Assembly (NCBI GenBank): GCA_004211785.1
Contig: SHBX01000001.1
Coordinates: 248,001-312,000 of the forward strand
DNA from: Winogradskyella sp.
GTDB lineage: Bacteria; Bacteroidota; Bacteroidia; Flavobacteriales; Flavobacteriaceae
Reading direction: 5' to 3'
Length of the DNA stretch: 64,000 bases
The notes under the pieces: model-generated
Told to the model about the DNA's origin: nothing
What the model saw: the letters and a program-made list of their open reading frames with translations, nothing else
Database searches by the model: none
Shown here: positions 37,986 to 46,576 of the stretch, piece after piece
How the letters are laid out: the number at the start of each line of letters is the position of its first letter
Numbering within the stretch: the stretch's first letter is position 1
Made by a program: the position numbers and the translations under genes

Positions 37986-39143
37986 ATGCCATTTTATCAT
38001 AAACTCGGAGAAATTCCACATAAGCGACATACCCAATTCAAAAAACCAGACGGTAGTTTTTACTACGAACAACTGTTTGGCACTATAGGTTTTGATGGTA
38101 TGTCTACCAATAGCTATCATGAGCAACGCCCAACACAAGTCAAAGAAATTAAGGGACAATATAGTGTTGCGCCAAAAATTGCAAAAGCTAATAACATGCA
38201 ATCGTATCGTTTACATGGCTTTAAAGTAAAGCCAGAAAACGATTATCTTCAGAGCCGAAAAATAGTACTCTCTAATAGCGATTGTAATATTATTTTATCA
38301 GCACCACAATCGTCAACAAAAGACTATTTCTATAAAAATACGGATGCCGATGAGCTAATATTCATCCACAAAGGGACAGGGAAACTAAGAACACATCTAG
38401 GTAATTTAGATTTTAAATACGGCGATTACTTGTTAGTGCCACGCGGCATAATTTATAAGCTAGATTTCGATACTGAGGATAACCGATTATTTATTGTAGA
38501 GTCGTATCGTCCAATATATACGCCAAAGCGATATCGTAACTGGTTTGGACAACTTTTAGAGCATTCTCCATTTTGTGAACGAGATATTCGCCGTCCGAAC
38601 GAGTTAGAAACTTATAATGAGTGTGGTGAGTTTTTAATTAAAGTAAAAAAGCAAGATGAAATTTTTGATATGGTCTATGCCTCACATCCTTTTGATGTTG
38701 TGGGTTATGATGGTTATAATTATCCGTATGCATTTTCTATTCATGATTTTGAGCCAATAACAGGGCGTGTACATCAACCGCCGCCAGTGCATCAAACTTT
38801 TGAAACAGATGCGTTTGTGGTTTGTAGCTTTGTGCCAAGATTATATGATTACCATCCTTTAGCAGTGCCCGCGCCATACAATCATAGTAATATAGATAGT
38901 GATGAGGTGTTGTATTATGTAGATGGCGATTTTATGAGTCGTAATGATATTGATAAAGGCCACATTTCTTTACATCCAGCAGGCATACCTCATGGACCAC
39001 ATCCAGGAGCTATGGAACGTAGTATTGGTAAAGTAAAAACAGATGAATTGGCCGTAATGGTAGATACATTCAAACCTTTAAGAGTTACAGAAGAAGCTAT
39101 GAAAATAGCCGATGAAGATTACTATAAATCTTGGTTGGAGTAA
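37986..39143 (+). CDS. hmgA: Homogentisate 1,2-dioxygenase
   Basis: 385 residues. It opens the ring of homogentisate to maleylacetoacetate in tyrosine breakdown. Cupin fold. Iron ligands are expected in the HQPPPVHQTFETDAF and HPAGIPHGPHPGAMERS segments, matching the family's HxxxxxE and H motifs. Length is shorter than the human enzyme (445) but typical of the bacterial short form. The next gene makes its substrate. About 180 bases upstream hold an inverted repeat ATTCTGGA...TCCAGAAT (37845-37900) that may be regulatory. Confidence 0.92.
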   Translation: MPFYHKLGEIPHKRHTQFKKPDGSFYYEQLFGTIGFDGMSTNSYHEQRPTQVKEIKGQYSVAPKIAKANNMQSYRLHGFKVKPENDYLQSRKIVLSNSDCNIILSAPQSSTKDYFYKNTDADELIFIHKGTGKLRTHLGNLDFKYGDYLLVPRGIIYKLDFDTEDNRLFIVESYRPIYTPKRYRNWFGQLLEHSPFCERDIRRPNELETYNECGEFLIKVKKQDEIFDMVYASHPFDVVGYDGYNYPYAFSIHDFEPITGRVHQPPPVHQTFETDAFVVCSFVPRLYDYHPLAVPAPYNHSNIDSDEVLYYVDGDFMSRNDIDKGHISLHPAGIPHGPHPGAMERSIGKVKTDELAVMVDTFKPLRVTEEAMKIADEDYYKSWLE

Positions 39144-39306
39144 AACTATAATTAGTTAATTTGGAAATTAGAAAATCATAATTTAGAAATTTACCCGAAT
39201 CCAAATCAACTAATTGAAAAATTAAACACAATTATTAAGATATTAAATAAAATTATTAGTAGTTCTAAAAAAGCAATCTGCTAATTATAAAATTCGCATA
39301 TTTATT

Positions 39307-40464
39307 ATGAAAGAAATAAAATCAGTCGATTACGGACTTGAAAAAATATTTGAAGGAGCGCAGGATTTTTTACCACTTTTAGGAACAGACTATGTAGAGT
39401 TCTATGTAGGTAATGCAAAACAATCTGCACATTTTTATAAAACAGCATTTGGGTTTCAATCTTATGCATATAAGGGTTTAGAAACAGGTTCAAGAGATGA
39501 AGTCAGTTATGTCCTAAAACAAGATAAAATAAGAATTGTTTTAACGACCCCTCTAAATAGCAAATCGCCAGTTAATGACCATATTGTCAAACACGGTGAT
39601 GGCGTAAAAGTTGTTGCGCTTTGGGTAGATGACGCTAAAAAATCTTATGAAGAAACTACTAAACGAGGTGCTAAATCCTTTATGGAGCCAAGAGTTGAGT
39701 CCGATGATTTTGGTGAAGTAGTTAGGGCCGGAATTTATACTTACGGCGAAACAGTGCATATGTTTGTAGAGCGCAAAAACTATAAAGGGGCATTTTTACC
39801 AGGCTTTGTTGAATGGAAAAGTGATTATAATCCAGAACCTGTAGGGCTAAAATATATAGATCATATGGTTGGTAATGTAGGTTGGGGTCAAATGAACAAA
39901 TGGGTAAAGTGGTACGAAGATGTTATGGGCTTTGTTAACTTCTTATCCTTTGATGACAAGCAAATTCATACAGAATACTCAGCACTAATGAGTAAAGTAA
40001 TGAGTAATGGTAATGGGCGTATCAAGTTCCCAATAAATGAGCCAGCAAAAGCTGCTAAAAAATCTCAGATAGAAGAATATTTAGATTTTTATGAAGATTC
40101 AGGTGTACAACATATTGCTGTGGCAACAGACGATATCATTAAAACAGTAGCGCAATTAAAAGCTCGAGGTGTTGAGTTTTTACCACCACCACCGCAATCC
40201 TATTACGATATGATTCCAGAACGATTAGGTGTACATATGGATATGATGAAAGAGGATATTGCAGAACTCCAGAGACTATCAATATTAGTTGATGCTGACG
40301 AAGAAGGCTATTTATTGCAGATTTTCACTAAACCAGTTGAAGATAGACCAACTCTATTTTTTGAGATTATCCAACGGATGGGAGCACAAGGCTTTGGCGC
40401 AGGAAATTTTAAAGCCTTATTTGAGTCTATAGAGCGTGAGCAAGCCAAACGTGGCACACTATAA
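39307..40464 (+). CDS. hppD: 4-hydroxyphenylpyruvate dioxygenase
   Basis: 385 residues. It converts 4-hydroxyphenylpyruvate to homogentisate, the step before hmgA. Two vicinal-oxygen-chelate domains: VEFYVGNAKQSAHFYKTAFG and the catalytic C-terminal one. Iron ligands: His in YIDHMVGNV, His in GVQHIAVATDDI, and Glu near LQIFTKPVEDRPTLFFEIIQ. The conserved C-terminal helix GFGAGNFKALFESIEREQ is complete. A 163-base gap separates it from hmgA, so it may have its own promoter. Confidence 0.97.
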   Translation: MKEIKSVDYGLEKIFEGAQDFLPLLGTDYVEFYVGNAKQSAHFYKTAFGFQSYAYKGLETGSRDEVSYVLKQDKIRIVLTTPLNSKSPVNDHIVKHGDGVKVVALWVDDAKKSYEETTKRGAKSFMEPRVESDDFGEVVRAGIYTYGETVHMFVERKNYKGAFLPGFVEWKSDYNPEPVGLKYIDHMVGNVGWGQMNKWVKWYEDVMGFVNFLSFDDKQIHTEYSALMSKVMSNGNGRIKFPINEPAKAAKKSQIEEYLDFYEDSGVQHIAVATDDIIKTVAQLKARGVEFLPPPPQSYYDMIPERLGVHMDMMKEDIAELQRLSILVDADEEGYLLQIFTKPVEDRPTLFFEIIQRMGAQGFGAGNFKALFESIEREQAKRGTL

Positions 40465-40528
40465 TATACAATGTTGTATTTGTTATTTATAAAAACTAAC
40501 TTTATACTTCATTGAAAAATCTAGCATT

Positions 40529-41521
40529 ATGACAAAAAAACTACTTATTCTAAGTTTAGTATTTACTTTTTTCTTTTTATCTACAAATAAAAACCAAGCC
40601 CAAACCGTACTTAATCAAGGTGAGGTCATGATTATTGGTTATTATGGGGATGGTTTGTCGCCTGAACCTAATTGCAACGAGGCCTTTGCTTTTACAAGTT
40701 ATGTAGACTTATTGCCTGGGACAGAGATTAGATTTAGCGAAGAAGATTTTGATCAATGGGGGACACCGACAGAAGGAGATTTAATTTGGACAAATAATAC
40801 TGGTAATACTATCTCAGCATTAACAGGAATAAATATTGTTACACATTCTCAAATGGCTTCTTGTGGTACAGGAGCAAGTGCTAGCATGGGAAGTATCTCT
40901 TTTCAAGGCACAGGAAGTTGGGCTTTAGGTACTTCTAACGAAGAAATATTTGTTTATCAAAGTTCAAGTTCATTAACATTAGGGACAATGATATCCGCAT
41001 TTTATACAGATGATAGTACAAGCCCAGGTCATATTCCACCAGCACCATTTTCAACTGCAAACATTATAGATTTGGAATCCTTAGATGAGGATGCAGATGT
41101 TGCTGTATATTCTGGACCAACTACATTTAGTTCATTAAATGATTTTGTGACCCAACTTACAGATGTTACTAACAACTGGAATACAGAAGATGGTGGAGGA
41201 GATAATGGTACAGATGGAGGTGTTGATTATCCTGGTAGTTTACCAAGCGGGTTTCCGCTCAGTATAGACGATAATAGCTTTGATAGAAATATAAAAGTCT
41301 ATCCAAATCCATCTAATACAGGTGGCATCACAATTTCAAATCCGGGGCTTAATATCCAAAATATAAGTATTATTGATATTAATGGCCGTGTATTAAATAG
41401 TTTTAACTATGAAGGTGTCAATCAAAACATTGAGTTAGATTTATTTTTAGCATCTGGTATATATATGTTTAAAATAACATCACACAATAAATCAACTATT
41501 AGGAAAGTTATTATAGAATAA
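40529..41521 (+). CDS. Secreted protein with T9SS type A sorting domain
   Basis: 330 residues. Signal peptide to about residue 24 (NKNQAQ). The body (about 30-235) is a Gly/Thr/Ser-rich beta domain beginning GEVMIIGYYGDGLSPEPN. From about 250 the T9SS type A domain reads IKVYPNPSNTGGITIS ... GIYMFKITSHNKSTIRK. Such proteins leave by the type IX system and are often attached to the surface. The function of the body is unknown. It is not obviously linked to the tyrosine genes upstream. A terminator-like hairpin follows at 41544-41577. Confidence 0.85.
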   Translation: MTKKLLILSLVFTFFFLSTNKNQAQTVLNQGEVMIIGYYGDGLSPEPNCNEAFAFTSYVDLLPGTEIRFSEEDFDQWGTPTEGDLIWTNNTGNTISALTGINIVTHSQMASCGTGASASMGSISFQGTGSWALGTSNEEIFVYQSSSSLTLGTMISAFYTDDSTSPGHIPPAPFSTANIIDLESLDEDADVAVYSGPTTFSSLNDFVTQLTDVTNNWNTEDGGGDNGTDGGVDYPGSLPSGFPLSIDDNSFDRNIKVYPNPSNTGGITISNPGLNIQNISIIDINGRVLNSFNYEGVNQNIELDLFLASGIYMFKITSHNKSTIRKVIIE

Positions 41522-41543
41522 GACTTTCAAATAATTTTTTATG

Positions 41544-41577
41544 AGTCAAAATTCCATAGCGTATTTTGGCTTTTTTT
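41544..41577 (+). terminator. Probable intrinsic terminator after the T9SS type A protein gene
   Basis: A 9-bp stem AGTCAAAAT/ATTTTGGCT with one G-U pair and a 10-base loop, followed by seven Ts. AT-rich and modest in strength. Confidence 0.5.
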
Positions 41578-41712
41578 ATTGTGAATTTTACAAATTTATT
41601 TTTTTAACGAGAACTTAATAGTATAAATATATTTAACCTTTTGGTTTTTTTACTTTTGGAATAGTAATTGTAAATGTTAGAGTATTACTAATTAAAGTGT
41701 AGATATAAAAGT

Positions 41713-41720
41713 TACATTTG
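41713..41720 (+). promoter_or_regulatory. Promoter -7 box (TACATTTG) for the DUF3108 gene
   Basis: An exact match to TAnnTTTG, 15 bases upstream of the preferred ATG at 41736. This is a reason to reject the TTG at 41718 as the start, because it lies inside the box. Confidence 0.5.
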
Positions 41721-41735
41721 CATTACAGATTTTAT

Positions 41736-42527
41736 ATGAAAAAGCGTTTACTATTTTTTGTAACTATAATTTGCCTACAGTTTGGGATAGCTCAACAAGA
41801 ATCTGCCTTCAAAAGTGGAGAATGGTTTAAGTTTCGTATGAGTTATAGTGGCTGGCTTAAGGCGGGAGAAGCAACTTTGAATATCAAAGAAAAAAGCCTA
41901 GATGGAAAGTCCGTTTACCATGTGGTAGGTAAAGGAAAAACAACAGGTGCTATAAATTGGTTTTTTAAAGTAAGAGACCGTTACGAAAGTTATTTTGATA
42001 CTAAAACTGGACTGCCATATAAGTTTATTAGAAAAATTGATGAAGGTGGCCACAAAAAGGATATTGAAATAGCTTTTGACCATGATAAGAGGAAAGCTAA
42101 AGTAAATAATAAAAAACGCAAAACTGTAAAGTCTGTCGACATTGATGCAAATGTTCAAGATTTGGTTTCAGCATTCTATTACCTAAGAAATAACTATAAT
42201 ACAGAGAGCATTAAAAAAGGTGATGTCGTAAAATTGAGTATGTTTTTTGATGAAGAAAATTATCCTTTTAAACTTAAGTTTCTGGGTCGCGAGACTATAA
42301 AAATAAAAGTAAACGGTAGTAGGATAAAGGTGAAAACACTTAAGTTTAGACCATACGTTATGGCCGGTCGTGTTTTTAAGGAAGAAGAGAGCTTAACGCT
42401 TTGGGTAAGCGCAGATGATAATAAAATACCGTTAAAGATAAAAGCAGATTTAGCAGTTGGCTCTTTACGAGCAGATTTAGAAAAATACAAAGGACTTAAA
42501 CATTCTTTTGAAGTTCAATTTGATTAA
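41736..42527 (+). CDS. DUF3108 domain-containing exported protein
   Basis: The ORF track begins at a TTG (41718), but ATG at 41736 gives a standard signal peptide (MKKRLLFFVTIICLQFGIAQ), so the protein has about 263 residues. The body matches DUF3108: FKFRMSYSGWLKAGEATLNI and later FDTKTGLPYKFIRKIDEGGH. This is a beta-rich periplasmic family of unknown function. It is 5 bases before the tryptophan dioxygenase gene and likely co-transcribed with it. Confidence 0.88.
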   Translation: MKKRLLFFVTIICLQFGIAQQESAFKSGEWFKFRMSYSGWLKAGEATLNIKEKSLDGKSVYHVVGKGKTTGAINWFFKVRDRYESYFDTKTGLPYKFIRKIDEGGHKKDIEIAFDHDKRKAKVNNKKRKTVKSVDIDANVQDLVSAFYYLRNNYNTESIKKGDVVKLSMFFDEENYPFKLKFLGRETIKIKVNGSRIKVKTLKFRPYVMAGRVFKEEESLTLWVSADDNKIPLKIKADLAVGSLRADLEKYKGLKHSFEVQFD

Positions 42528-42532
42528 AGTTT

Positions 42533-43465
42533 ATGCCAAACCAACCAGACTATTCACACATTGTAAAAGCCCTTCAAGAGAAGTATGACGGCATAGACCA
42601 AGATACAGATGATCATCTTTTAGGCTTATTATATAGTAAACCTATAACCTATTGGGATTATATCCAGACTGATGCTTTATTAGGATTACAAACGCAACGA
42701 ACTACTTTACCAGATGAGATGGTTTTTATAGCCTACCATCAAATCAATGAACTTATTTTTAAGATGATTCTTTGGGAAATCTCTCAAGTAGCTGAAAAAG
42801 AAAATCTAAAAGCAGATTTTTTTGAAAGCAAAATCATGCGCGTTTCTAGGTATTTTGATATGCTGACGACGTCTTTCAATATTATGAGAGAAGGTATGGA
42901 AGTAGAGCAGTATATGAAATTTAGATATACACTAACACCAGCAAGTGGTTTTCAAAGTGCGCAGTATCGTTTTATAGAATTTGCGTCCACAGAACTCATT
43001 AATCTTATAGATTATAGATTTAGAAAAGATATAGATAGAGATACACCATATACACATGCATTTGAACATTTGTATTGGCAAGCTGCAGGGAAAGACCATA
43101 AAACAGGTAAAAAATCGACATTACTAGTAAATTTTGAAAAACGTTATAAAGACGAGTTTTTAAGATTTATGGAAACATATAATACTAAGAACTTGTGGAC
43201 ACGCTTTAAGGAATTGCCAAAAGAAGACCAAGAAGACAGAGACTTAGTTAAAGCTATGCGACATTACGATTATACTGTGAATGTTACTTGGGTAATGGCA
43301 CATTATAATGCAGCAAAACATTATATAGAAAGTGGAATTGGAGATGGCGAAGCTACTGGAGGTAGTGATTGGAAAAAATATATGCATCCAAAATACCAGC
43401 GCCGTATTTTCTTTCCAGATTTATGGAGTGAAGAAGAATTAAAAAATTGGGGAACTAATATATAA
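42533..43465 (+). CDS. Tryptophan 2,3-dioxygenase
   Basis: 310 residues. Haem enzyme that opens the indole ring of tryptophan to N-formylkynurenine, the first step of the kynurenine route. Family landmarks: LLGLQTQRTTLPDEMVFI with the substrate-contact region, TPASGFQSAQYRFIE and the helical core YTHAFEHLYWQAAGK. The protein is all-helical as expected. No kynureninase or formamidase is in the window, so the rest of the pathway must lie elsewhere. It is followed by the M23 peptidase after 14 bases. Confidence 0.93.
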   Translation: MPNQPDYSHIVKALQEKYDGIDQDTDDHLLGLLYSKPITYWDYIQTDALLGLQTQRTTLPDEMVFIAYHQINELIFKMILWEISQVAEKENLKADFFESKIMRVSRYFDMLTTSFNIMREGMEVEQYMKFRYTLTPASGFQSAQYRFIEFASTELINLIDYRFRKDIDRDTPYTHAFEHLYWQAAGKDHKTGKKSTLLVNFEKRYKDEFLRFMETYNTKNLWTRFKELPKEDQEDRDLVKAMRHYDYTVNVTWVMAHYNAAKHYIESGIGDGEATGGSDWKKYMHPKYQRRIFFPDLWSEEELKNWGTNI

Positions 43466-43479
43466 ACCAAGAACAATTA

Positions 43480-44769
43480 ATGCATTTTAAAAGATTACTT
43501 TGGTTAGCAGTAGTAGCTGCAACCCTTTGGACTTGTAAAGAAGATAAAGCAGAAGACATACCAGAAGAGTTAGCAGTTATTGAGGTTAAAGAAAATCTCG
43601 AATTTGGATTTAATCTCGATGACTATATCGTTAAAAGGGATACCATAAAAAGCGGAGACAGTTTTGGAGAAATTTTAGAACGTAACAATATTGGTTATCC
43701 AAAAATCTTTCAAATTGCCGAGAAAGCAAAAGACTCATTCGATATCAGAAGATTACAAGTTGGTAAGCCTTATACCTTACTTTGTGCAAAAGATAGTTTA
43801 GAAACACCAAAAAGGTTTATTTATCAGCCCAATAAAATAGAATATGTAGTTATTGATTTTCAAGATTCAATACAAGCATATATGGGTAAAAAGCCTATTA
43901 AGTACGTCGAAAAAGAAGCCTCTGGAGTTATTACGCCAGGAAGTGGAATTTCAATGGTGTTAGATAAAAAGGGATTGAGTCAGCAATTAGCCAACAAAAT
44001 GGCTAACGAAATCTATGCGTGGACTATAGATTTTAATAGACTTCAACCAGGTGATCGATTTAAAGTTATCTATACAGATAAGTATATAGACGATAGTATT
44101 TATGCAGGAGTAGATCATGTCAAAGCAGCCTATTTTGAACATAATAAAAAACCAATCTATGCTTTTGAATTTGAAACAGATAGTGTAAAAGGGATTGTTG
44201 ACTACTTTAATGAAGAAGCTAAAAACCTCAGACGCGCTTTTTTAAAGTCGCCACTCAGATTTGGCCGCGTATCTTCAAGGTATAATCTTAATAGAAGAAT
44301 TGCCTATTATGGCTACAAAAGACGCCCTCATAAAGGTACCGATTTTGCAGGACCTGTTGGGACACCAATTTTAGCTACTGCCAATGGTACTGTAACAGAG
44401 TCTACAAGACGTGGTGGTAATGGCAAATATGTAAAAATTAGACACAATGCGACATACGAAACGCAATATTTGCACATGAAAGCCCAAAAAGTAAAGAAAG
44501 GAGAATTTGTAAAACAAGGTGATGTTATAGGTTGGATAGGAATGACAGGTAATACAGGTGGTCCGCATGTCTGTTATCGTTTTTGGAAAAACGGAAAACA
44601 AGTAGATCCGTTTAAGCAAAAATTACCAGAAGCAAAACCAATTTCAGATAGCTTAAAGGTAAAATTCTTAGATTATATCATTCCAATAAAGGAACAATTA
44701 GACAATATTATTTTGGTTGAAGATTCTCTTCCTCCAGAAACTGAAGAGACACTTTCAGAGATTCAATAA
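43480..44769 (+). CDS. M23-family peptidoglycan endopeptidase, lipoprotein
   Basis: 429 residues. The lipobox TLWTC suggests a lipidated Cys19. Residues about 45-240 resemble the OapA/LysM-like and SH3 regions of MepM-type enzymes ([19 protein letters not shown]). The LytM domain is at about 275-385: HKGTDFAG gives the HxxxD zinc ligands, and the HxH motif is HVC ([18 protein letters not shown]), so the last zinc ligand is Cys instead of His. This variant seems common in Bacteroidota relatives I recall and may still bind zinc. It cuts peptide cross-links in the cell wall. It lies 2 bases before pgi. Confidence 0.9.
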   Translation: MHFKRLLWLAVVAATLWTCKEDKAEDIPEELAVIEVKENLEFGFNLDDYIVKRDTIKSGDSFGEILERNNIGYPKIFQIAEKAKDSFDIRRLQVGKPYTLLCAKDSLETPKRFIYQPNKIEYVVIDFQDSIQAYMGKKPIKYVEKEASGVITPGSGISMVLDKKGLSQQLANKMANEIYAWTIDFNRLQPGDRFKVIYTDKYIDDSIYAGVDHVKAAYFEHNKKPIYAFEFETDSVKGIVDYFNEEAKNLRRAFLKSPLRFGRVSSRYNLNRRIAYYGYKRRPHKGTDFAGPVGTPILATANGTVTESTRRGGNGKYVKIRHNATYETQYLHMKAQKVKKGEFVKQGDVIGWIGMTGNTGGPHVCYRFWKNGKQVDPFKQKLPEAKPISDSLKVKFLDYIIPIKEQLDNIILVEDSLPPETEETLSEIQ

Positions 44770-44771
44770 CT

Positions 44772-46412
44772 ATGGCATTACAAGCAACCAATCCAATAAC
44801 GACCAAAGCTTGGTCAAACCTTCAATCACATTTTTCAGAATTAAAAGATGTTCATCTTAAAGAGTTATTTAAGACCAATCCAGAACGTGCAGAAGAATTG
44901 ACTGTAATTTGGGATGATTTTTATGTCGATTTTTCAAAAAATAGAATAACCAAAGAGACAGTTGCTTTACTAATAGATTTAGCTAATGAACTAAATCTTA
45001 AAGATGCCATTTCAAAATATTTTCGAGGCGATACTATTAACCAAACAGAAGACAGAGCTGTGCTACACACAGCACTTAGAGCACCTAAAAATGCAGAGGT
45101 TTTTGTTGATGGAGAAAATGTAATTCCAGGTGTTTATGCTGTAAAGGAAAAAATTAAAAACTTTACTAGTGCAATAACTGGTGGGAGTCATAAAGGTTAT
45201 ACAGGTAAGCATATAACAGATGTTGTAAATATAGGCATAGGAGGTTCTGATTTAGGGCCAGCTATGGTTGTAGACTCACTTCAATTTTATAAAAATCACC
45301 TTAATACTCATTTTGTAAGTAATGTAGATGGTGATCACTACCAAGAAGTAGTTAAAAATTTAAACGCAGAGACTACGCTTTTTGTTATTGTATCAAAAAC
45401 GTTTACAACACAAGAAACTTTATCTAATGCAAATTCGATTAGAGATTGGTTTTTACAATCGCAGCCAAAAGAAGCTGTGGCAAATCATTTTGTAGCTGTA
45501 TCTACAAACATCGAGAGTGTTAAAGCGTTTGGTATTGATGAAGCAAATATTTTCCCAATGAAAGATTGGGTTGGCGGACGATTTTCATTGTGGAGTGCTG
45601 TTGGATTATCTATAAGTCTCGCTTTAGGTTATGATAATTTTGAAAATTTACTTAGTGGCGCTCATAAGATGGATGAGCATTTTAGAACATCTAATTTTGA
45701 AGAAAATATTCCTGTTATTTCAGCACTATTAACCATTTGGTATAATAATTTTTTTGAAGCTGAAAGTGAAGCTATAATTCCGTACACTCAGTATTTAAAT
45801 CAGTTTGCAACATACTTGCAACAAGGCATAATGGAAAGTAACGGTAAGAGTGTAGATAGAAAAGGTAAACCAGTTAATTATCAGACTGGGACTTTGATTT
45901 GGGGTGAACCAGGCACAAACTCTCAACATGCTTTTTTCCAGTTAATACACCAAGGCACTAAGCTAATTCCTACAGATTTTATAGGCTTTGTAAAATCATT
46001 ACATGGTAACAAAGACCACCATGATAAGCTCATGTCTAATTATTTTGCTCAGACTGAGGCTTTAATGAACGGTAAAACTGAGGCTGAGGTTTTAGAGGAG
46101 TTGTCTTTAAACAATACTAGTGACGAAGAAAAGAACATGCTTTTGCCTTTCAAAATTTTCGAAGGAAATAAACCAACAACTTCAATTCTAATTCAAAAGT
46201 TAACACCAGAAAGTTTAGGGAAATTGATAGCCATGTATGAGCATAAAATTTTTGTGCAAGGCATCGTCTGGAATATCTTTAGCTATGATCAATTTGGTGT
46301 TGAGCTAGGTAAAAAGTTGGCTAAAACTATTTTAGAAGATTTAAATTCGTCAGTTATTCACAATACTCATGACAGTTCTACTCAGAGTCTCATAGGGTTT
46401 TTTAAGAAATGA
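44772..46412 (+). CDS. pgi: Glucose-6-phosphate isomerase
   Basis: 546 residues, close to the E. coli length (549). It interconverts glucose-6-phosphate and fructose-6-phosphate. Motifs: [42 protein letters not shown], catalytic Glu in [14 protein letters not shown], His in [19 protein letters not shown] and the final Lys region [14 protein letters not shown]. Only 2 bases separate it from the M23 gene, so it is translated as part of that transcript. Confidence 0.97.
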   Translation: MALQATNPITTKAWSNLQSHFSELKDVHLKELFKTNPERAEELTVIWDDFYVDFSKNRITKETVALLIDLANELNLKDAISKYFRGDTINQTEDRAVLHTALRAPKNAEVFVDGENVIPGVYAVKEKIKNFTSAITGGSHKGYTGKHITDVVNIGIGGSDLGPAMVVDSLQFYKNHLNTHFVSNVDGDHYQEVVKNLNAETTLFVIVSKTFTTQETLSNANSIRDWFLQSQPKEAVANHFVAVSTNIESVKAFGIDEANIFPMKDWVGGRFSLWSAVGLSISLALGYDNFENLLSGAHKMDEHFRTSNFEENIPVISALLTIWYNNFFEAESEAIIPYTQYLNQFATYLQQGIMESNGKSVDRKGKPVNYQTGTLIWGEPGTNSQHAFFQLIHQGTKLIPTDFIGFVKSLHGNKDHHDKLMSNYFAQTEALMNGKTEAEVLEELSLNNTSDEEKNMLLPFKIFEGNKPTTSILIQKLTPESLGKLIAMYEHKIFVQGIVWNIFSYDQFGVELGKKLAKTILEDLNSSVIHNTHDSSTQSLIGFFKK

Positions 46413-46484
46413 TTAATATTTTGTTGAAAAATATTCAGAATTCTTAAGTTTTTAAGTGTTTTTCACTCGTCTTTTTGATTAATT

Positions 46485-46511
46485 TTAAATGTTAAGATTC
46501 TTAACATTTAA
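46485..46511. promoter_or_regulatory. 27-bp perfect inverted repeat upstream of a TonB receptor (candidate operator)
   Basis: TTAAATGTTAAG, a 3-base centre ATT, then the exact complement CTTAACATTTAA. The arms are 12 bp. It ends about 25 bases before the -7 box at 46537-46544, so it spans the area where an activator or repressor dimer would bind. It lacks the GC stem and U-run of a terminator. Confidence 0.55.
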
Positions 46512-46536
46512 TTAATGTTTCAACCAGCATTAGTCG

Positions 46537-46544
46537 TAATTTTG
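46537..46544 (+). promoter_or_regulatory. Promoter -7 box (TAATTTTG) for the TonB receptor/lipoprotein pair
   Basis: An exact TAnnTTTG match 32 bases ahead of the ATG at 46577. The -33 element is not a clean TTTG. Confidence 0.5.
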
Positions 46545-46576
46545 CGACGTAATAAACAAAATCAACTTTATAAACA

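Noticed and set aside
41718-41735. TTG start for the DUF3108 gene
   Set aside because: The codon lies within the promoter box and the ATG at 41736 begins a typical signal peptide.
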